A stretch of DNA of 64,000 nucleotides from Halorussus salinisoli. GTDB lineage: Archaea; Halobacteriota; Halobacteria; Halobacteriales; Haladaptataceae. Location of the stretch: the NCBI GenBank assembly GCA_005239435.1, contig SZNP01000001.1:1302001-1366000 (forward strand), written 5' to 3'. Below, piece by piece: positions 17,710 to 25,524 of this stretch. Both the position numbers and the translations under genes were made by a program. The notes below the pieces were generated by a model. The model saw only the letters and a list, made by a program, of their open reading frames with translations, was not told the DNA's origin and did not search any database. Numbering within the stretch: position 1 is the first letter of the stretch; each line of letters starts with the position of its first letter.

Positions 17710-17737
17710 CGGTCGCTCGCGTGACCGCGAGCGACCG
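17710..17737. terminator. Perfect 12-bp stem hairpin after the PAP2-like gene
   Basis: CGGTCGCTCGCG at 17710-17721 pairs exactly with CGCGAGCGACCG at 17726-17737 around the loop TGAC. It lies 36 bases after the TGA stop of the PAP2-like gene and is followed by GGGCTTTCT. It is a good candidate for a transcript-end structure; the core is itself a near-palindrome in DNA. Confidence 0.55.
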
Positions 17738-17868
17738 AGGGCTTTCTGAACTAACTCCTCCGCCGAGTCGTCGGCGCTCTCGGAATCACTTTCGACGAGA
17801 CGTAGCTTCGTCAGTCGCGTAGTCGTAGACGACACCCTTATCCCGCCCAACCGACCAAATACCACGTA

Positions 17869-19524
17869 ATGAGTACCGAGACGCCGGACGCCACCGAGAC
17901 CGAGGCGTTCGAGCGAGTCTGCGAGGAACTCGTCGAGCGCATCCTCGACGGCGACATCGAGCGCGACGAGTTGGAGAGCGAGAAGCTGTCGGTCTGCTCG
18001 GAGTTCTCCTCCCCGAAGGTGCCGAAGAACTCCGAACTCTTCGACTACGCGCCCGAGGACCGCCGCGAAGACTTGCAGGAGGTCCTCCAGCGCAAGCCGG
18101 TCCGGACCGCCTCGGGCGTCTCGCCGGTCGCCATCATGACCAGCCCCCACCAGTGCCCCCACGGCAAGTGCCTCTACTGTCCGGGCGGTCCGGGGTCGGA
18201 GTTCTCCTCGTCCCAGAGCTACACCGGCCACGAGCCTGCGGCCGCACGCGGGGTCCAGAACGACTACGACCCCTACGGGCAGGTCACGCTCCGACTCGAA
18301 CAGTTGCGCGAAATCGGCCACCCCGTGGACAAGGTCGAACTCATCCTGATGGGCGGGACGATGACCGCGCGCTCCCACGACTATCAGGAGTGGTTCGTCA
18401 AGCGCGCGCTGGAGGCGATGAACGACTACGACACCGACGAGTCGCCGGAACCCGCCGAGGGCGAGAGCTTCGCCGAGGACCCCGAGGAGGTCGATTTCCG
18501 CTACCTCGAAGACGTTATCGCCGAGAACGAGACCAACGAGATTCGGAACATCGGCACTACGTTCGAGACCAAGCCCGACTGGTGCGACCCCGAGCAGATC
18601 GACCGGATGCTCGACTTGGGCGGTACGAAGGTCGAGGTCGGCGTCCAGACCACCTACGAGCGCATCAACCGCGAGATGCACCGGGGCCACGGCGTGCAGG
18701 CCTCCATCGACGCCAACCAGCGCCTACGCGACGCCGCGTTCAAGGTCGGCTTCCACATGATGCCCGGCCAACCCGGCATGTCCAAGGAGATGTGCCTGGA
18801 GGACTTCCGCCGCCTCTTCGAGGACGAGAAGTGGAAGCCCGACTACCTCAAGATCTACCCGACGCTGGTCGTCCGGGGCACCGCGACCTACGACTGGTGG
18901 CACCGCGACGAGTACGAACCCCTCCAGAACGAGGAGGCCGCCGAACTCGTCGCCGAAATCAAGTCGATGATTCCGAAGTACACCCGCCTCCAGCGCGTCC
19001 AGCGCGACATCCCCGCCGACTTCATCGACGCCGGAGTCTGGAAGTCGAACCTCCGGCAGTTGGCCCGCCAGAAGATGGACGACCACGGCTGGACCTGCGA
19101 CTGCATCCGGTGTCGCGAGGTCGGGATGAACGACGAAGACCCCGAGAACGTCGAACTGGACGTGATGACCTACGAGGCCGCCGGCGGCACCGAACACTTC
19201 ATCAGCTACGAGGACCCCGAGAAGGACCTCCTCATCGGGTTCTGCCGCCTGCGGTTCCCCGGCGACCCCGTGCGCCGCGAACTCCGAGACGCCGCGCTCG
19301 TCCGGGAACTCCACGTCTACGGTCCGATGGTGGAAGTCGGGGACGAGAGCTACGACTGGCAGCACAAGGGCTACGGCAAGAAGCTCCTCCGGAAGGCCGA
19401 GGAACTGGCCGGAGACGCGGGTTACGACAAGGTCAGCGTCATCTCGGGCATCGGCGCGCGGGAGTACTACCGCGAGAAGCTGGGGTACCATCAGGACGGC
19501 CCGTACGTGAGCAAGCGACTGTAA
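17869..19524 (+). CDS. elp3: Elp3 tRNA U34 carboxymethyltransferase (radical SAM + acetyltransferase)
   Basis: Archaeal Elp3 makes the cm5U modification at wobble uridine of tRNA from acetyl-CoA. The 551-aa protein has the Cys cluster around CPHGKCLYC (about residues 93-103) that holds the SAM-binding [4Fe-4S], a TIM-barrel core, a zinc-binding Cys pair CDCIRC (about 417-422), and a C-terminal GNAT domain (about 430-551) with GYGKKLLRKAEEL. Length and order are canonical. TATA-like CCTTATCC at about 17836 supports the ATG at 17869. Confidence 0.96.
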   Translation: MSTETPDATETEAFERVCEELVERILDGDIERDELESEKLSVCSEFSSPKVPKNSELFDYAPEDRREDLQEVLQRKPVRTASGVSPVAIMTSPHQCPHGKCLYCPGGPGSEFSSSQSYTGHEPAAARGVQNDYDPYGQVTLRLEQLREIGHPVDKVELILMGGTMTARSHDYQEWFVKRALEAMNDYDTDESPEPAEGESFAEDPEEVDFRYLEDVIAENETNEIRNIGTTFETKPDWCDPEQIDRMLDLGGTKVEVGVQTTYERINREMHRGHGVQASIDANQRLRDAAFKVGFHMMPGQPGMSKEMCLEDFRRLFEDEKWKPDYLKIYPTLVVRGTATYDWWHRDEYEPLQNEEAAELVAEIKSMIPKYTRLQRVQRDIPADFIDAGVWKSNLRQLARQKMDDHGWTCDCIRCREVGMNDEDPENVELDVMTYEAAGGTEHFISYEDPEKDLLIGFCRLRFPGDPVRRELRDAALVRELHVYGPMVEVGDESYDWQHKGYGKKLLRKAEELAGDAGYDKVSVISGIGAREYYREKLGYHQDGPYVSKRL

Positions 19525-19637
19525 GTGCCGGACTGCGGGTGCTGCAATCGACGGGTACAACGGTCGGACGAACTGCCAGTATCGGCGACTTTATACGGAT
19601 GCTGTCTCGTGATTGGCTATACGAACGTGACTAAGAG

Positions 19638-20258
19638 ATGAGTAACGCACCACAATCGGAGGAGGCGGAGGACATCCTCGAACGACTGTTCCGGAGCGGT
19701 CGAACGAACGCCCTCCTGTCGTGGCTGTTCGTCGGCGTGCTCGCGCTGGTGTTCGTAGAGAGCGCGCTGGATTTCGACCGCCAGTGGATCGCGTTCGTCG
19801 CCGTCGCGGGAGTGATAGTCCTCGTCCCGCCGATCGCGCACGGCGACTGGCGCGTGATGTTGCCGTGGGAGTTGCTCGCGCTGGCGCTCCTGCCGATCCT
19901 CGTCCGCGGGCTATCGGGTGGCGAACTCGGCCTGTTCGCGTACTACCTCTCGGTCGCCGGACTCGCGCTGGTCGTGACCGTCGAACTTCACATGTTCACG
20001 TCGCTGAGCGTGACCCACTGGTTCGCGGTCGTGTTCGTCGTCATGACGACGCTGGCGTCGGTCGCGGCGTGGTCCATCGTCCGGTGGAACTTCGACCGCA
20101 CGTTCGGTACGTCGTACCTCTCGACGAACGAGGCGTTGATGACCGAGTTCGTCTGGGTGACGCTGGCCGGATTCGCGGCCGGCGTCCTGTTCGACGCGTA
20201 CTTCAGACGACGCGACCGCCAACTCTGGCGAGCGATCAACTGGATGATTCGCCGATGA
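19638..20258 (+). CDS. Multi-spanning membrane protein, coupled to a YjdF-like gene
   Basis: The 206-aa protein has a polar N-terminus with ILERLFRSGRTNALLSW followed by five or six membrane helices and a basic C-terminus. I do not recognise a named family. Its stop overlaps the next gene's start in the sequence ATGATG (overlap of four bases), so translation is coupled and the two products probably act together. TTTATACGG at about 19590 is a good promoter element. Confidence 0.75.
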   Translation: MSNAPQSEEAEDILERLFRSGRTNALLSWLFVGVLALVFVESALDFDRQWIAFVAVAGVIVLVPPIAHGDWRVMLPWELLALALLPILVRGLSGGELGLFAYYLSVAGLALVVTVELHMFTSLSVTHWFAVVFVVMTTLASVAAWSIVRWNFDRTFGTSYLSTNEALMTEFVWVTLAGFAAGVLFDAYFRRRDRQLWRAINWMIRR

Positions 20259-20884
20259 TGCTGTTACCGCGACCCTCGACCTCGAATCAGCGACGAATTA
20301 CGCGAGCGATGCAGTTGGTGTTGCTCGGCATCGTCGCCTACGGCGTCGTCGGTGGCCAGCCGAAAGCTATCGTCAACGGCGGCATCGCCCTCCTGATAAC
20401 GATCCTCCCGGCGGTGCTCGAACGCAACTACGAGATTCCGCTGGACCCGTGGCTCGGGCTGTGGATCACGACCGCCGTCTTCCTCCACACGCTCGGGTCG
20501 GCGGGACTGTACGGACAGATCGGATGGTGGGACCACCTCACTCACGCGTTCTCGGCGTCGCTGGCCGCGGCGGCCGGATACATCACCGCCCGGGCACTCG
20601 ACCTCCACCACGACGAAATCAGCATCCCGACCCGGTTCGCGTTCGTCTACATCCTCGTGGTCGTGCTGTCCTTCGGCGTCGTCTGGGAACTGTTCGAGTT
20701 CGCGCTGGACGTGGCGGCCGACGAGACCGGTCTCACGATGCCGCTGGCCCAGCACGGCCTCGACGACACCATCCGGGACCTGATGTTCAATTCGCTGGGC
20801 GCGCTGGTGGTCGCGTTCTTCGGACAGGTCCACCTCACCGGCGTCGCCGAGACGATACGACAGGAACTGTTTGCGCCGGAGTAG
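20255..20884 (+). CDS. YjdF/DUF2238-like membrane protein
   Basis: The 209-aa product has six or so membrane helices. It carries the family hallmarks WWDHLTHAFSASL (about residues 92-104), VVWELFEFALDV (about 146-157) and QHGLDDTIRDLMFNSLGAL (about 168-186), a spread of conserved Asp, His and Glu in or near helices. Function of the family is unknown. The start MMLLPRP at 20255 overlaps the preceding membrane-protein gene by four bases, indicating translational coupling. Confidence 0.8.
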   Translation: MMLLPRPSTSNQRRITRAMQLVLLGIVAYGVVGGQPKAIVNGGIALLITILPAVLERNYEIPLDPWLGLWITTAVFLHTLGSAGLYGQIGWWDHLTHAFSASLAAAAGYITARALDLHHDEISIPTRFAFVYILVVVLSFGVVWELFEFALDVAADETGLTMPLAQHGLDDTIRDLMFNSLGALVVAFFGQVHLTGVAETIRQELFAPE

Positions 20885-20953
20885 GAGTCGGGCGAACGAC
20901 GGCGCTCGCTCACCCGCCGGTGGTCCTTTACCGACTGATGGGGTAGCAAGCGT

Positions 20954-21823
20954 ATGGAAATTACTCTCTTAGGTTCGGGTGGCGACTCCCAGACGCCGAT
21001 GCCGACCTGCGATTGCCGGGTCTGTGAACCCGCCCGCGAGAAGGGCGTGCCCCACGCCAGATACGGTAACTCTACGCTCGTCCGCGACGCCAACGCCGTC
21101 GTGGACGCGCCCGAATCTATCTGGGCGATGCTCAACCGCGAGGACGTGATGGACCTCGATTACATCTTCGTCTCACACCACCACGTGGACCACGTCGGCG
21201 GCCTGCGGGTCGTGCAGGCCATCGGGCGGCCCGACTACCCCCTCGAAAATTGGGACAACGTGGACCCCGCGACCGTGGTGATGAGCGAGACGACCTACGA
21301 CCGCATCGCCGAGTCGCTCGACATCGAAGCCCAGTACGACGACCGGGGCTACGCCGAGTTCGAGTTTCTGGCCGACGGCGAGACGATGGCCCTCGACGGT
21401 GGCGTCGAAGTGACGGGTGTCGGCGCACCCCTCGACCCCAGCGGACCCGAGGACGCCGCGATGGGCTACTGCTTCTCCGATGGCGAGTCGAAGGCGCTGG
21501 TATCCCCCGACGAGACGACCTTTCTCGACCTGACGAAGGTGCCCGACGACCTCGACCTCTGGGTCAAGGAGTGCGGGATGTTCCGCGAGACGCCGGACGG
21601 CGACCCCATCCTGAGCGACGAGTTGTGGTCCGAGGAGCGCGACCACCAGACCACCTTCGACCAGACGCTCGAACAGATTCGGACCGTCGAACCCGACCGC
21701 ACCGTCTTCACCGAAATCGAGGAGATCTACCGGCGGCGGCCCGACGAGTACGCCGAACTGGCTCGGGAGTACGCCGACCTCGGCGTCGAATTCGGCCGCG
21801 ACGGGATGAAAATCGAGGTTTGA
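20954..21823 (+). CDS. MBL-fold metallo-hydrolase (PhnP-like)
   Basis: The 289-aa protein begins LLGSGGDSQTPMPTCDC and contains the zinc-knuckle-like CDCRVC seen in PhnP-type phosphodiesterases. The metal motif HHHVDH (about residues 75-80) is intact. Such enzymes cleave phosphodiesters in the cytoplasm; here there is no phn context, so the substrate is unknown. The C-terminal region is acidic and helical. Confidence 0.85.
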   Translation: MEITLLGSGGDSQTPMPTCDCRVCEPAREKGVPHARYGNSTLVRDANAVVDAPESIWAMLNREDVMDLDYIFVSHHHVDHVGGLRVVQAIGRPDYPLENWDNVDPATVVMSETTYDRIAESLDIEAQYDDRGYAEFEFLADGETMALDGGVEVTGVGAPLDPSGPEDAAMGYCFSDGESKALVSPDETTFLDLTKVPDDLDLWVKECGMFRETPDGDPILSDELWSEERDHQTTFDQTLEQIRTVEPDRTVFTEIEEIYRRRPDEYAELAREYADLGVEFGRDGMKIEV

Positions 21824-22112
21824 TTCCCCGGTCATTCCATCACGCCGACTCGGCGGTCGTCCGGTCACGCGGGCGACCTCGGTCGAGGCGACTCTCTCCG
21901 GAATCTCCGACGAGCGACTGCAGTCCGCGTTTCCGTCGGTCGGTGGGTCGATGGGGGCGCGATAGAAACCGGCAAATAATTCGGGTAGTTCGTGGCCGCG
22001 CTAGTACTCGCCGAAACGCTACCTTAGTAATCCGTGGCGAACGTCCCATTCGACGAACGCCCTCGGTATACGTTAGCGCCCCACGGTGCGACGCGAGGGA
22101 CGGAGAGTATCT
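21824..22112. promoter_or_regulatory. Upstream region of the siroheme reductase operon
   Basis: This 289-base gap has no supported gene. TATACG at about 22068-22073 is a likely TATA box, giving a short leader before the ATG at 22113. Another A/T-rich patch (CAAATAATTC, about 21972-21981) lies further upstream and might bind a regulator. No clear dyad was seen. Confidence 0.4.
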
Positions 22113-23810
22113 ATGAACACGGTCGAACGATGGAAACAGCGCAAGCATCCGCTCGACGTTATCGACGACGTAGCGACGTACGCCGAGGAGGGGTTGTCGT
22201 TCGACGAAATCGAGGCTCGGGAGGGCGAGGGCGAGTGGGAACGGTTGAAGTGGGCCGGACTGTACACTCACGGAACCCACCGGGGGTACTTCATGCTCCG
22301 AACGAAGGTACCCGGTGGCCGACTCACGCCGGAGCAGGCCGAGGTCGTCGGCGAGGTCGCCGACGAGTACGCGACCGCGCCCGAGGAACACGGCGGCGCG
22401 GAGCAGAACGACCTCTGGGGCGACGCGTTCCTCGACGTCACCACCCGTCAGGACGTCCAGATGCACTGGATAGAACTCGAGGACGTCCCGGAGATATGGG
22501 ACCGCTACGACGAGGTCGGACTGACGACCGTACAGGGTTGTGGCGACTCGGCCCGAAACGTTCTGGGGTGTCCCGTCGCTGGCGTGAGCGACCACGAATG
22601 CTTCGACGCTCAGCCGGTGGTAGACGCCGTCTCGGAGTTCTTCACGGATAACCGGGAGTACGCTAACCTCCCGCGGAAGTTCAAGATGACCGTCACCGGC
22701 TGTCGGGCGGACTGCGCGCAGTCCCAAATAAACGACGTGGGGCTGACCCCGGCGCGCCGCACCATCGATGGGACCGAGTACTACGGCTTCCACGTTCGGG
22801 TCGGCGGGGGCCTCTCCGACGGGCCGCGCATGGCTTCGCCGCTCGACGTCTTCGTTCCGCCCGAGGACGCCGTGGAGTTCTGCCGGGCGGTCGCCCAGAC
22901 GTTCAAGGAGTTGGGAGACCGCCACAACCGCGGGGTCTGCCGGATGCGGTATCTCGTCGAGCAACTCGGTCCCGAGACGTTCGAGGAGGCCGTCCGTGAG
23001 CGGTGCGCGGTGGCCCTCCCGACCCGAGGCCAGGACCTGACCGAGGGGTACACCGGCGACCACGTCGGCGTCCACGACCAGACGCGGGACGGACTGAACT
23101 ACGTGGGATTCAACGTCGTCGGCGGGCGGATGGGCGGCGACGAGTTCGCCGAGATGGCACGGGCCGCCCGCGAGTTCGGAACCGAAGAGGCGACGGTCAG
23201 ACTCGCCACCGACCAGAACGCCCTCGTCACGCACGTCCCCGAGGAGAGCGTGGACGACCTGCTCGCCGAACCGTTCGCCGAGGAGTACCAGCCAGACCCC
23301 GGCCCGTTCTCTCGGGGCGCGGTCGGCTGTACCGGCAGCGAGTTCTGCAACTACGGCATCGTCGAGACGAAGAAGCGGGTCAAGCGCTGGGCGCGGGCAC
23401 TCGACGAGCGAATCGACACCCCCGACGACCTCGAAGTCGTGCGGATGCACATGTCGGGCTGTTCGGCTTCGTGCGCCCAGCCCCAAATCGCCGACGTCGG
23501 CTTCCGAGGCGAGACGGTGCAGTTGGACACGGACGCAGACGGCGACGCGGAGGACCTCGTCGAGGGGATGGACGTCGGTCTCGGCGGGAGCCTCGGGACC
23601 GACAACGAGTTCCTCGACTGGGTCGAGACCGCGGTTCCGGCCGACGCGGTGATTCCGGCGCTCGACGAACTGTTCTCGGTCTACGCCGACGAGCGAACCG
23701 ACGGGGAACGCTTCTACGAGTGGACGCGCCGGGTCGAGAACGACCGGCTCCGGACCGTCATGCGAGGGGCCGAAGCCCCCGTCTCGAAGGGGGTGGCGAC
23801 CGATGACTGA
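22113..23810 (+). CDS. Siroheme [4Fe-4S] nitrite/sulfite reductase
   Basis: The 565-aa protein has the duplicated ferredoxin-like/NiR-SiR architecture. The siroheme-cluster ligands are CTGSEFC (about residues 406-412) and CSASC (about 449-453); an N-terminal half-copy contains CGDSARN and CRADC. It should carry out the six-electron reduction of nitrite to ammonia or sulfite to sulfide. Ferredoxin-dependent assimilatory nitrite reductase (NasD-like) is the nearest name I can give. No nitrate reductase or transporter gene is adjacent, so the substrate is open. Its last bases overlap the F420-dehydrogenase-like gene by eight bases. Confidence 0.88.
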   Translation: MNTVERWKQRKHPLDVIDDVATYAEEGLSFDEIEAREGEGEWERLKWAGLYTHGTHRGYFMLRTKVPGGRLTPEQAEVVGEVADEYATAPEEHGGAEQNDLWGDAFLDVTTRQDVQMHWIELEDVPEIWDRYDEVGLTTVQGCGDSARNVLGCPVAGVSDHECFDAQPVVDAVSEFFTDNREYANLPRKFKMTVTGCRADCAQSQINDVGLTPARRTIDGTEYYGFHVRVGGGLSDGPRMASPLDVFVPPEDAVEFCRAVAQTFKELGDRHNRGVCRMRYLVEQLGPETFEEAVRERCAVALPTRGQDLTEGYTGDHVGVHDQTRDGLNYVGFNVVGGRMGGDEFAEMARAAREFGTEEATVRLATDQNALVTHVPEESVDDLLAEPFAEEYQPDPGPFSRGAVGCTGSEFCNYGIVETKKRVKRWARALDERIDTPDDLEVVRMHMSGCSASCAQPQIADVGFRGETVQLDTDADGDAEDLVEGMDVGLGGSLGTDNEFLDWVETAVPADAVIPALDELFSVYADERTDGERFYEWTRRVENDRLRTVMRGAEAPVSKGVATDD

Positions 23811-25395
23811 CGAGCGCGAGGGCGACGAATGCGAGAGGGACGAACCCCGCGAGCCACTTCCCGACGTCCCCGACGTCGATACGGAGACGGACGCCGACCG
23901 GACGGTCCCGCGCGCGAAGGGCGTCCGGACCCACCGGCCGGCGACCGAACACGGGACGATTCCGGGCGACCGAATCGGCCCCGCCGACGAGTCGCGGGCT
24001 TTCGCTGGCGGCGGAAGCGACGGCGCCGAACCGGTAGCGGACGGCGGAACGACGCCCGCGAACGTAGACGCCGACGGTACTCTCGGCGACGTGTTCTTCA
24101 CGCCGCCCGCCGAGGGCCAGAGTCAGGACGTCGAAAACGGCGACCCGGCCGAGCGCGTGGGCGTCCCCGACGACGCGGACCTCGACACGCCGGGGTACGG
24201 CATTCGGTCGGAGATGAACGACATCGAGACGCCCGACGACAAGACCTGGTTCATGGAACTCGACGAGGCGGTCGTCGAGGAGGACCGGTGCATCCAGTGT
24301 GGCACCTGCGTGGCCGCCTGTCCGTCCGACTCCATCGGCATCAGCGACGACGACCTCCCGGAACTCGTGAAGATGTGTACCGGCTGTTCGCTGTGCTGGG
24401 ACTTCTGTCCCCGGGGCGGCCTCCGGTACGAGCGCCAGTGGAAGATAACCGGCGGCGAGGACAACGTGTCGGGCGCGGGCGACCCCATCACGGAGTTCTC
24501 CGCGCGCGTCGAAGACGGGTGGCGCGAGGGCGCGCAGGACGGCGGCGTGGTCACGTCGGTCCTGAGCCACCTGCTCGACGCCGGCGAGATAGATGGCGCG
24601 CTGATAGCGACCGAGTCCGACGAGGAACCGTGGAAGGCCGAGAGCTTCCTCGCCACGACCCACGAGGAACTGGTCGCCAACGCCGGGAGCTTCTACAACC
24701 AGACGATGGCCCTGGGGAACCTCGACCTCGCGCAGTGGGAGCACAAACTTCCCGACGAGGACGCCGAGGACCTGAGTCTCGCGCTCGTCGGGACGCCCTG
24801 CGAAATCGAAGGCGTCCGCGCCCTGTCAGACTTCGAGTGGGACTACCAGTCCCAGAACGCGATGGTTCGGGCGGTGGAGTACACCATCGCGCTGATGTGC
24901 ACGAAGAACTTCAACCATCAGCGCCTCGTCGGCGAGCAGTTGGAGGCCAAGCGCGACGTCTCGCCGGAGGACATCGGCAAGCTCGACGTGATAGAGGGCG
25001 AGATGCGGGTCTACGACCGCGACGGCGACCCCGTGCTGGCCGAGGACATCGAGAACTTCCACGACGCCGCGCTGAAGGGGTGCGACGAGTGCGCCGACTT
25101 CACGGGCTACTGCGCCGACCTCACGGTGGGTTCGGTCGGTAGCTCCGACGAGTACTCGTCGGTCATCGTCCGGACCGAAACGGGCCTGACAGCGTGGGAA
25201 CTGACCGAACCCGACCTCGACTACCACGACCTCGAAGACCGCAGCGCGGTCGGCGGGTTGCAGAATTGGGACAAGAAGAAGGCGTTCGAGTCGCTGGAGC
25301 GGCCCTTCGACCCGGACGCCCCGCGGTTCATCGATTACACCGACCACGCCGAGGACTACGGAACCGAACGCAATCCCCACGAGGCCGACCACTGA
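23803..25395 (+). CDS. Coenzyme F420 dehydrogenase beta-subunit-like iron-sulfur flavoprotein (FrhB/FpoF family)
   Basis: The 530-aa protein has an unusually long, acidic, probably disordered N-terminus (about 1-150). Two [4Fe-4S] motifs follow, CIQCGTCVAACP (about 165-176) and CTGCSLCWDFCP (about 194-205), then an FrhB-type N- and C-terminal domain pair with VGTPCEIEGVRAL and CDECADFTGYCADL. FrhB/FpoF proteins bind FAD and oxidise F420H2, passing electrons to iron-sulfur partners. Overlap with the siroheme reductase gene implies stoichiometric synthesis. I infer it supplies electrons to that reductase. Confidence 0.87.
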   Translation: MTDEREGDECERDEPREPLPDVPDVDTETDADRTVPRAKGVRTHRPATEHGTIPGDRIGPADESRAFAGGGSDGAEPVADGGTTPANVDADGTLGDVFFTPPAEGQSQDVENGDPAERVGVPDDADLDTPGYGIRSEMNDIETPDDKTWFMELDEAVVEEDRCIQCGTCVAACPSDSIGISDDDLPELVKMCTGCSLCWDFCPRGGLRYERQWKITGGEDNVSGAGDPITEFSARVEDGWREGAQDGGVVTSVLSHLLDAGEIDGALIATESDEEPWKAESFLATTHEELVANAGSFYNQTMALGNLDLAQWEHKLPDEDAEDLSLALVGTPCEIEGVRALSDFEWDYQSQNAMVRAVEYTIALMCTKNFNHQRLVGEQLEAKRDVSPEDIGKLDVIEGEMRVYDRDGDPVLAEDIENFHDAALKGCDECADFTGYCADLTVGSVGSSDEYSSVIVRTETGLTAWELTEPDLDYHDLEDRSAVGGLQNWDKKKAFESLERPFDPDAPRFIDYTDHAEDYGTERNPHEADH

Positions 25396-25429
25396 GCGAT
25401 TCCGACGGAGACGACCACTGAGCGATTCC
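25386..25429 (+). repeat. 26-base tandem duplication across a stop codon
   Basis: The 18-base unit CGACCACTGAGCGATTCC occurs at 25386-25403 and again at 25412-25429. The first copy contains the TGA stop of the F420-type gene; the second carries the same stop context. It looks like a recent slip duplication of the gene's 3' end. Confidence 0.7.
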
Positions 25430-25524
25430 CGGCAGGCCGACGCTGGGCAGTTCAGTGGTTCCGACGACGCTGGCCGACTCACCGTAACGATACGCCTTTC
25501 CCCGCCGATAGAGAACACGTATCC

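Noticed and set aside
21840..24101. A 753-codon minus-strand open frame opposite the siroheme reductase
   Set aside because: No family resemblance, and it overlaps the entire reductase gene.
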